In this document: piece by piece, positions 1-9,277 of the stretch
How positions within the stretch are numbered: position 1 is the first letter of the stretch
How the letters are laid out: every line of letters starts with the position of its first letter
DNA from: an uncultured Coriobacteriaceae bacterium
Lineage (GTDB): Bacteria > Actinomycetota > Coriobacteriia > Coriobacteriales > Atopobiaceae
Assembly (NCBI GenBank): GCA_902793195.1
Contig: CADBCS010000014.1
Span: 1 to 56,638, forward strand
Length of the DNA: 56,638 bases
Direction: 5' to 3'
Made by a program: the position numbers and the translations under genes
The notes under the pieces: generated by a model
Told to the model about the DNA's origin: nothing
Seen by the model: only the letters and a program-made list of their open reading frames with translations
Database searches by the model: none

Positions 1-1581
1 GGGAGGTGGGGACGATGCCGGAGCCCAAGTTCATACCCTGCATGCAGGACCAGCCGATGCTGCTGCCCCCCGACATCGGCGACCTCGTGCCGGAAGGCTC
101 GATGGCGCGCGTGGTCGACATGACAGTGCGCTCGATCGACAGGTCCACGCTGACCTCGCCCTACCCGGGCGGCGGCGCGCCGGCCCACGACCCGCAGATG
201 ATGCTGAAGGCCATCCCGCTCGCCTACGCGTCGGGCGTCCACTCGAGCCGGGCCATCGCGCGGGCGACGAGGGAGAACGTCGGGTTCCTCTGGATCTGCG
301 GCATGAGGCCGCTCGACCACATGACCATAAACCGCTTCCGCACCGAGCGCGTGCGCCACGTGTTCGAGGAGGTGTTCTCCGAGGTCATCCAGCTGCTCGC
401 CGACATGGGCCTGGTGACGCTCGACACCTACTTCCTGGACGGCACCAAGGTGGAGGCGAACGCCAACAGGTTCACCTTCGTGTGGGCGAAGTCCACCAAG
501 AGGTACAGGGAGCAGCTCAGGGCCAGGGTGCACGCGCACCTGGCGGCCATCGACGAGATGGACGACGGGGAGGAGGCGCTGGCCCCGGGGGACCCGGCCG
601 AGGTCGACTCCGAGGCCATCGCCGAGGCGGCGCGCAGGATCAACGAGAGGATCGGGAGGAAGCGGGTCGGCAAGAGGCCCGGGGACGACGAGGGGAGGGC
701 CCCGAGGAAGGCCAAGCGCATGCTCGAGGGCGAGTGGGGGGGAGCGCATGGGGCGCTACGAGGGGCAGGGGGAGGCCCTCGCCGGCCGCGGCAGCCACTC
801 GAAGACCGACCGCGGCGCGACCTTCATGCGCGTGAAGGAGGACTCGCTCACGAACCAGACCAAGCCCGGCCACGACGTGCGGGCCGGCACCGAGGGCCAG
901 TTCACACTCGACGTCACCTGCCACCAGCGGCCGGGCGACACGGCGTGCATGATACCCCACCTCGAGCACGCGCGCGAGGCCATCGGCCACCTGCCGTCCG
1001 AGGTCGTCGCCGACGCCGGCTACGGCTCGGGGCAGAACTACGCCTGGCTGGAGGGGCGGGGCTGCGACGCCCACGTGAGGCACAACGAGTTCTTCCGCGA
1101 GTGCGGGAACGAGAAGTGGCGCGAGGACCCGATGAGGCCCGCGAACTGGGGGCACGACGAGGGGTCCGACACGTACGCGTGCCCCGGCGGGCGCACGCTC
1201 TCGTTCTCGAGGGAGAGGACGGTCACCAGCGACCTCGGCTACGAGTCCGTGGCCAGGATATACGTGTGCGAGGGCTGCCCGGAGTGCCCGCTCAGGAAGA
1301 GGCGCTTCAGGTCGAAGGGCCCGGACGCCGTCAGGGTCCTGCGCGTGAACCCCGTCCTCGACGCGTTCAGGGCGAGGGCGTCGGAGATGCTGCGCACGGA
1401 GCGCGGATCGACGCTCAGGAAGCGCAGGTCCGTCGACGTGGAGACCGTCTTCGGCGACATCAAGCGCAACTGGGGGTTCAGGCGCCTCCTCCTGCGGGGC
1501 CTGGAGGAGGTGGACCACGAGATGCGGATGGTCGCGATGGGACACAACATAAGGAAGATGGCCTACGCCCTGGCAGTGTAG
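1..1581 (+). mobile_element. IS1182-type insertion sequence, left end outside window
   Basis: The stretch is occupied by one IS1182/IS5-superfamily-type transposase gene and begins inside the element, so the left inverted repeat is not visible. The right terminus should lie between the transposase stop (1581) and the neighbouring minus-strand gene (stop at 1679). I could not define an inverted repeat or target duplication there. The base composition is even more GC-rich than the neighbours, with heavy use of AGG and GGC codons, as expected for an acquired element. Confidence 0.75.
15..1581 (+). pseudogene. IS1182-family transposase, frameshifted
   Basis: The first part (ATG at 15, after a GGGAGG-like RBS) encodes the N-terminal transposase domain, with family-typical stretches FIPCMQDQ near the start and TYFLDGTKVEANANR near residue 140. 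The reading frame then breaks. The second part, open from about 748 to the stop at 1581, continues with SHSKTDRGATFMRVKED and ends with the DDE-domain signature VETVFGDIKRNWGFRR. The two parts meet at a run of seven G at 736-742; removing one G would restore a single frame of roughly 520 codons, the usual family length. Either the copy is inactive or slippage on the G run makes the full protein. I favour an inactive copy. Confidence 0.8.
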
Positions 1582-1678
1582 AGGAGCAACTCCCCCGCTC
1601 GCTCAAGACGACGGAAAGAGGCCGGTCGCGACGGCCCTCACAACCGCCGCGGCCGGCCAACCAAACCGAAGGCTTTTG
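1582..1678. other. gap between transposase and SWIM gene
   Basis: About 100 bases that should contain the right end of the insertion sequence. No clear inverted repeat, terminator stem with a T-run, or RNA gene was recognised. Confidence 0.4.
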
Positions 1679-3373
1679 TTACCCGATCTTGCGTAGCTCG
1701 TCGTGCAGGGCGGGGCGGCGCGGATAGGCCGCACGTATGTCGGCTGCGATGTCCACAAAGGCCTGCTCGGTCTGGGGAAGTGTGCCCATGTGCTTGAGGT
1801 AGAGCAGTGCGGCTCGATAGCCATTGCGTGAGCTCGCGCGATCGAGGTCGCCCATCACCTTGTTGCGATAGAGCTTGATCACGCGGGTCGGGTAGTCCTT
1901 AACCAGCAATGTGTCGTAGTCCCTGAGCAGGTTGACGTCGTTGTGGACCTCGATCTCGGCCATCAGGTCGTCCAGCCGTCCCTGCTCGGCGAGCAGGGCA
2001 CACCGCACGCCACGTGCGTTCGCCCGTTTGAGCACCTTGCAAGAGACCTCGTCCCAATCGCGTTCGGGCGTGAGATCGCGAAGCCTGCTCCACCACGCGA
2101 GGGCGTCTTGGGGACTACCTGTGCGATGGATGAGCTCCCCAAGGCACCGTCGCGTCTTCTCGTCATCGCCCTGTGCCTCATAGCAGTTCAGAAGCGAGGT
2201 ATGGATTGCGAGCAGGTCGCCAAGTGCATGGCAGTTTGCGAGACCTGCGTGCAAGAGTGCTATGGCCTCGTCGGCTCTGCCCGATGCCAAGAGGTCTTCC
2301 GCCATCTCCCTGAGCACCTTGAGGATGCGCAGATACGGACGGGCAAATGCTATGCGGTCGTCCACGTCCTTGCCCATCGCGCGCATGGCATGCAGGCAAG
2401 CTAGTGCATGGTGCTGCTCGCCATTCCAATAGAAGCGGGTCAAGCCCGTGCTCAGTGCGTTGGCGCACCATTCGTACACCTTGGTCGCATGACGTGTGTC
2501 GTCTTGGAAGGTTGACGCAAAGAAGCCAAACGCATCGCTCTGCTGAAGCTCCAGCACGTCTTCCACATCGTCATCCCTTGGTTCGACGGAAAGGAATGCC
2601 GGGATTCCCGTGGCTACCACGTCTGCCCCGGCATCTCCGCCGCGAGTGACGATGGTGCGCCACACGTCCAGGCACACGTCTGTCGCCGAAGAATGGAACC
2701 CGTCGACGCCTACAACGTCAACGGTGCGGATCTCGGCAAGCGCAGCAAGGCTCACGTCGAACGCAGCCTGCCAGGCCCCACGGTCGATGTAGGGGCGTAG
2801 CGCATCGCGGATTGCCGCACTCACATCCAGCTCGAAGGCAAGCTCGTTGTGCCAGCTTACGCACCCGTAGCCGTCTCCATATCGATACAGTGCCGCGTCT
2901 ATGCCCGACGCTATGGTGCGACGGGCGTCTTCGACGTTGATTTCGCCAAAGCGTGCCATGAACTCCCTGCGAAGTTGCATGTCCCTGCAAAGCAGGTCAC
3001 GGAGAAACGCCTTGCGATCTTGAGCGGTCGTTGATCGAAGCACCGCCTCCCAGTCCGCCCCGCCGTGGGTCTCGGGTGACGGGGCGGGATTGTCCTCGCT
3101 GGCGAAGCATATGGCCGCAATGTGCTTGCAGAGGCCTCCGCTCGAGAAGTATGGGCAGGTGCAGGAGGTGTTTTTGTAGTAGGGGTCGGGCGTGCCGTCC
3201 TCCATGGTTGCGACCGTCACCTCGTAGTCCCATGTTCCACAGACGGTGGCGTGCCATCCCTCTTGGTCGTGATGCAAGTCTTGCACTAGCCCTCGCTTGT
3301 AGTAGGAGAGGCCACGGGAGAGTGTGCCGTCGTCGAATGCTTGGCGCCAGTCCAGGTTGTATCTTGCGCGCAT
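1679..3373 (-). CDS. SWIM zinc-finger protein with TPR-like helical repeats
   Basis: A 564-residue protein of unknown role. Near residues 75-95 is a SWIM zinc finger, CxCx(n)CxH, seen as TSCTCPYFSSGGLCKHIAA. SWIM fingers are known in DNA- and protein-binding contexts, often next to SNF2 helicases. The remainder is helical and repeat-like (for example LLASGRADEAIALLHAGLA), as in other bacterial SWIM proteins. The start was placed at 3373 because AGGAGG lies four bases upstream; a longer open frame reaching 4432 runs through the divergent thioesterase gene and is rejected. The gene stands alone, and its 3' end abuts the insertion sequence. A 69-base hairpin lies upstream, between it and the next gene. 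Confidence 0.8.
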   Translation of the reverse strand: MRARYNLDWRQAFDDGTLSRGLSYYKRGLVQDLHHDQEGWHATVCGTWDYEVTVATMEDGTPDPYYKNTSCTCPYFSSGGLCKHIAAICFASEDNPAPSPETHGGADWEAVLRSTTAQDRKAFLRDLLCRDMQLRREFMARFGEINVEDARRTIASGIDAALYRYGDGYGCVSWHNELAFELDVSAAIRDALRPYIDRGAWQAAFDVSLAALAEIRTVDVVGVDGFHSSATDVCLDVWRTIVTRGGDAGADVVATGIPAFLSVEPRDDDVEDVLELQQSDAFGFFASTFQDDTRHATKVYEWCANALSTGLTRFYWNGEQHHALACLHAMRAMGKDVDDRIAFARPYLRILKVLREMAEDLLASGRADEAIALLHAGLANCHALGDLLAIHTSLLNCYEAQGDDEKTRRCLGELIHRTGSPQDALAWWSRLRDLTPERDWDEVSCKVLKRANARGVRCALLAEQGRLDDLMAEIEVHNDVNLLRDYDTLLVKDYPTRVIKLYRNKVMGDLDRASSRNGYRAALLYLKHMGTLPQTEQAFVDIAADIRAAYPRRPALHDELRKIG

Positions 3374-3445
3374 GCTACCTCCTCGTATTGTGTGCGAAGC
3401 CATTGTACGAGTTGGTGTGGACACAATTATGCGTCGGAGAGGGAC

Positions 3446-3514
3446 CTGACCAGCCGCGGGGGACCGTCCCTCTTGGTCTAGTTGACCAAAAGACGGTCCC
3501 CTGCGGCTGGTCAG
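3446..3514. repeat. long intergenic hairpin, GGGACCGTCCC family
   Basis: Arms of 23 bases (3446-3468 and 3492-3514) are complementary apart from one G/T pair. The loop has its own inner stem, TTGGTC/GACCAA. The core GGACCGTCC recurs in hairpins at 24239, 27372, 40871 and near 49655, so this is a member of a dispersed family rather than a simple terminator. Confidence 0.75.
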
Positions 3515-3664
3515 ACCGACGGGCGGATTGCCCGCGGCGTACATTACGCGAAGCGATAGACTAAGATACAAGTATGTGGTGGGGCGACGTCCGACGCGAT
3601 CGGCGTCGTGTTGGCGGGCGCTCGTGCATGAGGCATGGAGCCCAGGCGAGTGGGGGAGGACGGC

Positions 3665-4159
3665 ATGGCATTCGAACATCCGTTGGGTGTCAAGCATGTG
3701 GGCAGCTCGCGCACCATCGCGACGCGCATGTTGCGACACGAGGACATGAACGGTTCGCACCGCCTGTTTGGTGGCAGGCTCATGGAGTGGATCGACGACG
3801 CGGCGGGCATCGCCGCGCGCAGGCATTCGGGATGTGCCATCACTACGGTGGCGGTGGACACGTTGGAGTTCCAGTACCCGGCATTTCTCAACGACATCGT
3901 GACCATAGAGGCGTGGGTCACGCACGTGGAGCGCACGTCCATGGAGGTTCGCGTGGACACCTACGTGGAGAATACCAGCACGGGCGAGCGGCGCATGATC
4001 AACCACGCCTACCTTACCGAGGTGTGCATCGATGATGACGGGCATCCAACTCCGGTACCATACGGGCTCGTTGCGAACACACCCGAGGAGCACGAGGAGT
4101 GCGCGGCGTCGCGAAAGCGCGCCGAGCTTCGCAAGCTCCGTCGCACGCAGGGCTTCTAG
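3665..4159 (+). CDS. acyl-CoA thioesterase, hotdog fold
   Basis: A 164-residue single-domain hotdog protein of the YciA/BACH type, which hydrolyses acyl-CoA to free acid and CoA in the cytoplasm. The segment NGSHRLFGGRLMEWIDDAAG is the family's helix-strand signature, with the Asp that lies over the thioester; VDTLEFQYPAFLNDIVTIEA follows, as expected. The start ATG at 3665 is chosen because GGGGGAGGA precedes it by four bases; an upstream in-frame ATG at 3635 has no ribosome binding site. The substrate cannot be deduced. It lies alone between the hairpin and a zinc-ribbon gene, about 56 bases downstream. Confidence 0.85.
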   Translation: MAFEHPLGVKHVGSSRTIATRMLRHEDMNGSHRLFGGRLMEWIDDAAGIAARRHSGCAITTVAVDTLEFQYPAFLNDIVTIEAWVTHVERTSMEVRVDTYVENTSTGERRMINHAYLTEVCIDDDGHPTPVPYGLVANTPEEHEECAASRKRAELRKLRRTQGF

Positions 4160-4215
4160 CACTACCTGCGATGAGGACACGTGCCATACTTGGACGCTGA
4201 TCGAAGGAGACGACC

Positions 4216-5838
4216 ATGCATTGCCCACACTGTGGTAGCGAGATTCCAGACGGTGCCTCATTCTGCCCCGAATGTGGCCAACGCATAGTGCCATCGGATA
4301 CGGAGGACACGCTGATGCAGCCTGCGGTGGCTGCACCTGCGCCCGCGCCTGAGCCCGCCGTGGCGCCCGCTCCCGTGCCCGCGCCTGAGCCCGCGCCCGC
4401 AAGCGCTCCCGCACCCGTGCCTGAGCCCGCACCCGCGGACGCTCCGGCCCATGCGGGTGACAAAAAGGGCAAGACCCTGCGCATCGTCGGAATCGTCGCC
4501 GGCGTGGTGCTGGGACTCGTACTCATTGTGGTGGGCACAATGCGCATCGTGTCGGGCGTCAAGGGGTCGGCGCGAGACGACCGCTACTTCGAGTCCCATG
4601 GCTTCCTTACCGTTAAGGCCCCGGTTTCCCTGAGCGGTCAGGAGGTGCGTGAGCAGCTCGAGGCGGGCGGATACCAGCGCGTCACGATACCCGAGGGCGG
4701 CATCGGTTGGCGCAAGAACGACGGCACCGCCGCCTTCACGGCACACAGGGGCAAAGGAGAGGAAGCTCCCGGCATCGATGTTGCCACGCTGCCGGTGGGC
4801 GGAGGCAACGAGCCCACGTTCTACGCCTTCGCTTTCGATGCGTTTGGCAGCGCAGGGGAGGCCATGGACGCCATATTGGACATTAAGCCCGACAAGCGCC
4901 TCGACTGCAACGAGAACCTTTCCGTCGCATCGCTCACCTCGGACGCCGGTGTGCGCTTCGCTCTTCTGGTGAACGTCGACGAGGACGGCCAGACCGCAGT
5001 GCTCTTCAACGAGGCTGCCGTAAATGCCGGTGCCTTTGGCGATCTGGGCACAAGCATCGACGCGCTACTCTCGAACCTGGAGAAGGAGCTCGCAAGAAAT
5101 GGCCAGCAGTTCGTTACGGAGGAACTGGAGTCCGTGGACGCCTCCGGTACGGACGCGGCCAAGGGTGCGACGGACGTGGAGAAGATCGGCGCGCAGGACA
5201 ACAAGACACAGCCCAAGGTCGTGGATGATACGGCGAGGAAGGTGGAGGTGCCCGCCACGATGACCGAGGAGTGTGTGGACGAATATGGCAACCTCACGCT
5301 GTATGCCATAAGCGAGCTCTCGGGTGCCGACCTCGTGCAGGCCGCCAAGTCTCAGGGATTCGCGTTCGACGAGAAGGAGGGTGTGTTCGCGAACGAGCAC
5401 AAGTCGGTGCTCTGCGTCATGAACTCCGAGTTCGAGCCCATGAACGAGGAGGGAATCGCCTCGTTGGAGAAAGGTGGCGGCACCGAGTCCGTTGCCTACA
5501 TCATGCGAACCAGCCAGTACACGTCTCCGCGCGACGTGCTCAATGGCATGGGCAAGTGCGTGACGGAAGACGTCGCCCACAAGGACGGGGGATCGCTGGC
5601 AGTCGTGTACGGTCCGTCCATGAAGACGTTCCTGGTCTTTGTGGTGCCGAATGACGAAGGCGAGAACGTCTACAATGTGGAGGTGTTCTCCGACGAGGCG
5701 ATAGCCAGCGGACTGTTTGACAAGCAGATGCAGCAATACGGCGACGACGAGAACGCATCGTGTGGCAAGTCCATTGCCGAGGTGTGGGATGCGCTCGTCG
5801 GTGGTGCCGTGGGCGACTACGTGCGCGAACACGGATAA
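4216..5838 (+). CDS. zinc-ribbon, Pro/Ala/Glu-linker membrane protein
   Basis: A 540-residue protein not assignable to a pathway. Residues 1-22 form a zinc ribbon with two CxxC pairs (C3/C6 and C17/C20, ending CPECGQR). Residues 40-80 are a low-complexity Pro-Ala-Glu linker. Residues 88-113 form one membrane segment, with about 430 residues after it. The topology expected from similar proteins is ribbon inside and large domain outside, but that is inference. The outer part has two long alpha/beta stretches and no catalytic motif I recognise. AAGGAG seven bases upstream supports the start. Such zinc_ribbon_2 membrane proteins are common in this class and poorly characterised. Confidence 0.75.
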   Translation: MHCPHCGSEIPDGASFCPECGQRIVPSDTEDTLMQPAVAAPAPAPEPAVAPAPVPAPEPAPASAPAPVPEPAPADAPAHAGDKKGKTLRIVGIVAGVVLGLVLIVVGTMRIVSGVKGSARDDRYFESHGFLTVKAPVSLSGQEVREQLEAGGYQRVTIPEGGIGWRKNDGTAAFTAHRGKGEEAPGIDVATLPVGGGNEPTFYAFAFDAFGSAGEAMDAILDIKPDKRLDCNENLSVASLTSDAGVRFALLVNVDEDGQTAVLFNEAAVNAGAFGDLGTSIDALLSNLEKELARNGQQFVTEELESVDASGTDAAKGATDVEKIGAQDNKTQPKVVDDTARKVEVPATMTEECVDEYGNLTLYAISELSGADLVQAAKSQGFAFDEKEGVFANEHKSVLCVMNSEFEPMNEEGIASLEKGGGTESVAYIMRTSQYTSPRDVLNGMGKCVTEDVAHKDGGSLAVVYGPSMKTFLVFVVPNDEGENVYNVEVFSDEAIASGLFDKQMQQYGDDENASCGKSIAEVWDALVGGAVGDYVREHG

Positions 5839-6389
5839 TTCCCATAGGGGCCCTGCGACGGGGTGACGAGGACCGTTGCCTGCTCGGTGCGAAGACTCGG
5901 GCGCAAAATTGGTTCGGGAGACCTGACAAAGTGGCGACAAGAGCCATATTTTGGGCTTCGTCGTCACTTTGTCAGGTTTGGGTATGGTCTCAAACTGACA
6001 AAGTGAACGAGAACGCCGATTTTGGCTCCATTTTTCCACTTTGTCAGGTTTGGCGTGGTTGTCGGTTTTCTATAAGGGAATACTGACCTGACAAAGTGGA
6101 ATTGAAGGCTCAAAACAGCCTCGATTTGTCACTTTGTCAGGTTGGGGTACCACCCAAACCTGACAAAGTGAAACCGAGCCCCCGATATCGCCCGTTTTTG
6201 CCACTTTGTTAGGTCCTCGCTCCAGCACGGTCTGCCGTGAGGTCGCCACCCGAGCGGGACGCGGGCCGCGTGCGCCCCAGAGCGTCTCGTCGCCACCGCA
6301 ACATGGCGCGTGCCGTGCGCGGCGGCTGGCATATGGGCTACAATGCTGCACTGTTAGTCTTTGCAACACCTTCGTCATGAGGAGGTCCC
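5839..6389. other. 551-base gap before metG
   Basis: Apart from the four palindromes, this gap holds nothing I can name. A possible metG promoter is ATGGGCTACAATGC at about 6332-6346, with a TACAAT -10 element, but no convincing -35 is seen. Confidence 0.4.
5921..6214. repeat. four tandem ~60-bp imperfect palindromes
   Basis: Four units occur at 5921-5980, 5992-6051, 6085-6143 and 6156-6214. Each begins with CCTGACAAAGTG (or a close variant) and ends with its complement CACTTTGTCAGG. The inner ~30 bases differ between units but themselves tend to pair, so each unit can fold into one long hairpin. Unit spacing is irregular (11, 33 and 12 bases). The array sits in the 551-base gap before metG. 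No gene was recognised within it. Confidence 0.85.
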
Positions 6390-7997
6390 ATGTCCGACAA
6401 TCTCCAGAAGCCGTTCTACGTAACCACCCCCATCTACTATGTCAACGCCGCCCCGCATCTGGGCACTGCCTACTGCACCATCCTGTGCGACGTCCAGGCG
6501 CGATTCCGCCGCGCGAAGGGCGAGGACGTCAAGTTCCTCACGGGCTTGGACGAGCACGGCGAGAAGGTCCAGCTGGCGGCAGAGGATCACGGCATGACGC
6601 CGCAGGAGTGGTGCGATAGCCTGGCTCCTGCCTTCCACGACATCTGGGAGACGCTGGAGATCTCCAACGACGACTTTATCCGCACCACCGAGCCACGTCA
6701 GGTGGCGGCCGTCCAACATCTGTGGAATCGCATGAAGGACGCGGGCTACATCTACAAGGACTCCTACGACGGCTGGTACTGCGTCCACGAGGAGACCTAC
6801 TACACCGAGACGCAGGTGAACAAGTCCGACGAGGAGCACCACGTGGAGGGGCAGCACCTGTGCCCCGAGTGCCAGCGCCCGCTGCAGCGCGTTGAGGAGG
6901 AGAGCTGGTTCTTCAAGCTCTCCGCGTTCCAGGACCGCCTGCTCAAGCTGTACGACGAGCATCCCGACTTCGTGATGCCCGGCTTCCGCATGAACGAGGT
7001 TCGTAGCTTCGTGGAGAGCGGCCTGCGTGACATCTCGGTGAGCCGCACGAGCTTCGACTGGGGCATCCCCGTGCCCTTCGACGACGGCCACGTCACGTAC
7101 GTGTGGTTCGACGCGCTGCTCAACTACGCCACGGCCGTGGGGTTTGGCAATCCCGATATGGCCAACGAGTACGCGCGACGCTGGCCCGCGCAGTATCACG
7201 TGGTGGGCAAGGACATCATTCGCTTCCACTGCGTCATCTGGCCTGCAATGCTCATGGCCATTGGCGAGCCGCTGCCCGAGCACGTGTTCGCGCACGGCTT
7301 CCTCATGGTCAAGAACGACCAGACCGGCCAGGGCGAGAAGATGTCTAAGAGCCGCGGCAACGCCATCGCGCCGGCCGACGTCATCGACCTTCTGGGCGTG
7401 GAGGGCTATCGCTACTACTTTATGACCGACTGCGTACCGGGCGAGGACGGTGCCATATCGTTCAGCCGCATGGAGCAGGTCTACAACGCCGATTTGGCCA
7501 ACAGCTGGGGCAACCTGGTGAGCCGCTCGCTCAACATGAGCGCGAAGTACTTTGACGGCAAGACGCCCGAGCTTCCCGAGGGATGGGCCGATCGTGACAA
7601 CCCGCTACGCAAGATCGCCCAGGGAATCGAGGAGCGCTACGCCTCGCGCATGGCCGTGTTCGACTACGTGGGTGCCAAGGACGTGGTAATGGAGCTCGTG
7701 CATGCGGCGAACCACTACATCGAGGACTCGGCGCCGTGGACCGTCGCCAAGGACCCGGCCCGCGCAGGCGAGCTCGAGCAGATCATCACCAACCTGCTCG
7801 AGTCCATTCGCATCTGCGCGCACCTGTTCGCTCCGTTCATGCCCCAGACCTCGGCCGAGGTCTTGCGCCGCATGTCACTCGAGGCAGAGGCCGACACCAC
7901 CGACCTCTCCGCCACCTGCGCCTGGGGTGGCCTCGTCGGCGGCATGCCCGTGACAAAGGGCAACGCCCTCTTCCCGCGCCTTGGCGGCAAGAAGTAA
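6390..7997 (+). CDS. metG: methionyl-tRNA synthetase
   Basis: Class I aminoacyl-tRNA synthetase that charges tRNA-Met. The HIGH-type motif is HLGTAY in the first 30 residues, and the KMSKS loop is GEKMSKSRGN in the second half. The zinc knuckle region is partial: CPEC is present, while the first pair has a single Cys (WYCVHEE). At 535 residues it matches the short form lacking the C-terminal tRNA-binding (EMAP-like) domain. AGGAGG lies six bases before the ATG. rsmA starts one base after its stop, so the two are probably translated from one mRNA. Confidence 0.95.
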   Translation: MSDNLQKPFYVTTPIYYVNAAPHLGTAYCTILCDVQARFRRAKGEDVKFLTGLDEHGEKVQLAAEDHGMTPQEWCDSLAPAFHDIWETLEISNDDFIRTTEPRQVAAVQHLWNRMKDAGYIYKDSYDGWYCVHEETYYTETQVNKSDEEHHVEGQHLCPECQRPLQRVEEESWFFKLSAFQDRLLKLYDEHPDFVMPGFRMNEVRSFVESGLRDISVSRTSFDWGIPVPFDDGHVTYVWFDALLNYATAVGFGNPDMANEYARRWPAQYHVVGKDIIRFHCVIWPAMLMAIGEPLPEHVFAHGFLMVKNDQTGQGEKMSKSRGNAIAPADVIDLLGVEGYRYYFMTDCVPGEDGAISFSRMEQVYNADLANSWGNLVSRSLNMSAKYFDGKTPELPEGWADRDNPLRKIAQGIEERYASRMAVFDYVGAKDVVMELVHAANHYIEDSAPWTVAKDPARAGELEQIITNLLESIRICAHLFAPFMPQTSAEVLRRMSLEAEADTTDLSATCAWGGLVGGMPVTKGNALFPRLGGKK

Positions 7998-7998
7998 C

Positions 7999-8847
7999 GT
8001 GGCGTACTCCTATTTGGCAAACCCACGCGAGACCCGTGCCGTCCTTGAGCGGCACGGGCTCTTGCTCAAGCACCGTCTGGGACAGAACTTCCTGATAAAC
8101 GACGGCGTAATCGGACGCATCCTCGCGCTTGCCGAGCTCGATGCACAGGACGTGGTGTACGAGGTGGGACCAGGCATCGGCACGCTCACCGTTGCCATGC
8201 TCCCGCGCGCGCGTCGCGTTGTGGCCGTGGAGGCCGACCGCACGCTGCCACCCGTCCTTGCCGAGACGTGCGCCCACGACGGCGAGCGCCTTGCGCTGGT
8301 ACAGGCAGACGCACTGCGCGTTACACCCGACGAGATCGAACGGGAGGCGGGCGAGCCTCCCACCAAACTGGTCTCGAACCTCCCGTACCAGGTGGCGGCA
8401 ACCGTCATCTTGGGCGCCTTCGAACACATGCCCTCAATACGGCGGGTGGTGGCGATGGTGCAGGCCGAGGTGGCCGACCGCATTGCCGCATCCCCTGGGA
8501 CCAAGGCCTATGGTGCCTACACGGCAAAGCTCGCGCTCCATGGCAAGGTAACCGGGCGCTTTGAGGTGGGACCAAACAACTTTATGCCGCCACCGCACGT
8601 GGACTCCGCCGTGGTCCGCATCGACCGCGTGAGCGGTGACGCACATGGGGACGCGGCGAATGCGGCCCGCGTCATCGACGCGGCCTTTGCCCAGCGGCGC
8701 AAGACCATACGCAACTCGATGTCTGCCAACGGGTTCGAGAAGGACGCGCTCGACAATGCCTTCGTGACGGCCGACATCGATCCGCGTGCCCGCGCCGAGC
8801 ATCTGTCTCCGCAGGACTTCGTGCGACTCGCGAGGGCCCTGACATAG
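7999..8847 (+). CDS. rsmA: 16S rRNA dimethyladenosine transferase RsmA/KsgA
   Basis: Dimethylates two adjacent adenines near the 3' end of 16S rRNA using SAM. Visible motifs are LGQNFLIND near the N-terminus, the SAM loop VGPGIGTLTVAM and the catalytic NLPY box. The 282-residue length is normal. The start is taken as GTG at 7999, one base after the metG stop; an in-frame TTG at 7981 would overlap metG. Neither has a strong ribosome site, so translational coupling to metG is likely. A short GC hairpin follows the stop. Confidence 0.92.
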   Translation: MAYSYLANPRETRAVLERHGLLLKHRLGQNFLINDGVIGRILALAELDAQDVVYEVGPGIGTLTVAMLPRARRVVAVEADRTLPPVLAETCAHDGERLALVQADALRVTPDEIEREAGEPPTKLVSNLPYQVAATVILGAFEHMPSIRRVVAMVQAEVADRIAASPGTKAYGAYTAKLALHGKVTGRFEVGPNNFMPPPHVDSAVVRIDRVSGDAHGDAANAARVIDAAFAQRRKTIRNSMSANGFEKDALDNAFVTADIDPRARAEHLSPQDFVRLARALT

Positions 8848-8863
8848 CCCGCACGCCTGCGGG
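8848..8863 (+). terminator. possible terminator after rsmA
   Basis: CCCGCA and TGCGGG flank a four-base loop directly after the rsmA stop, without a clear T-run. Confidence 0.35.
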
Positions 8864-8977
8864 TCATTCGTCTCGCTTTGGCGTCGCCCCCTTCGCAACC
8901 GACTCGCGCAAGGGGCGGGCGCGTGGGCGAAGGCTCTGCGGGGGTCGAACGCCCACGAAACCTCGCGGTCCCTTATG

Positions 8978-9006
8978 TTGTCATGCTGCGCTCTCTATGG
9001 TACAAT
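8978..9006 (+). promoter_or_regulatory. sigma-A-type promoter for abrB-tatD
   Basis: TTGTCA (8978-8983) and TACAAT (9001-9006) are separated by exactly 17 bases, a near-consensus housekeeping promoter ~35 bases upstream of the AbrB-like start codon. Confidence 0.65.
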
Positions 9007-9008
9007 AC

Positions 9009-9023
9009 GTAAGGAAAGCTTAC
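9009..9023. promoter_or_regulatory. possible operator GTAAG-N5-CTTAC
   Basis: A perfect 5-bp inverted repeat with a five-base centre lies immediately after the -10 box, at the probable transcription start. Its position would suit autoregulation by the AbrB-type protein encoded next; this is inference. Confidence 0.35.
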
Positions 9024-9040
9024 AACGAGAGGGGCCGAGC

Positions 9041-9277
9041 ATGAGAACAGAGGTCATCACCGTATCCACCAAGGGACAGGTCGTGTTGCCTGCCCCCATG
9101 CGCAAGGAACTCAACATCAAGGCCGGCGACTACCTTGCCGCCTATGCCACAGATGAGGCTATCGTGCTCAAGCCGATCGAGCTTCCCACCACTGTGGAAT
9201 TCCAATCCTGGCTCGATAAGGTGCGGCCGTGCATGCGCGAGAACGAGAAGATCTTTTTGGAGTACTCCAATGAGTGA
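9041..9277 (+). CDS. AbrB/MazE/SpoVT-type DNA-binding protein
   Basis: A 78-residue swapped-hairpin protein. The first 50 residues carry the family signature VSTKGQVVLPAPMRKELNI followed by GDYLAAYATDEAIVLKPI. The rest is a short tail (FQSWLDKVRPCMRENEK). Such proteins act as transcription factors or as antitoxins. No toxin follows; instead the tatD start overlaps its last codons (ATGAGTGA). A near-consensus promoter and a small palindrome precede it. A role as a local repressor is possible but unproven. Confidence 0.85.
   Translation: MRTEVITVSTKGQVVLPAPMRKELNIKAGDYLAAYATDEAIVLKPIELPTTVEFQSWLDKVRPCMRENEKIFLEYSNE

Noticed and set aside
5921..6214. Possible CRISPR array
   Set aside because: The conserved pieces alternate in orientation and unit gaps are irregular; no cas gene is present. 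It is better described as tandem palindromes.
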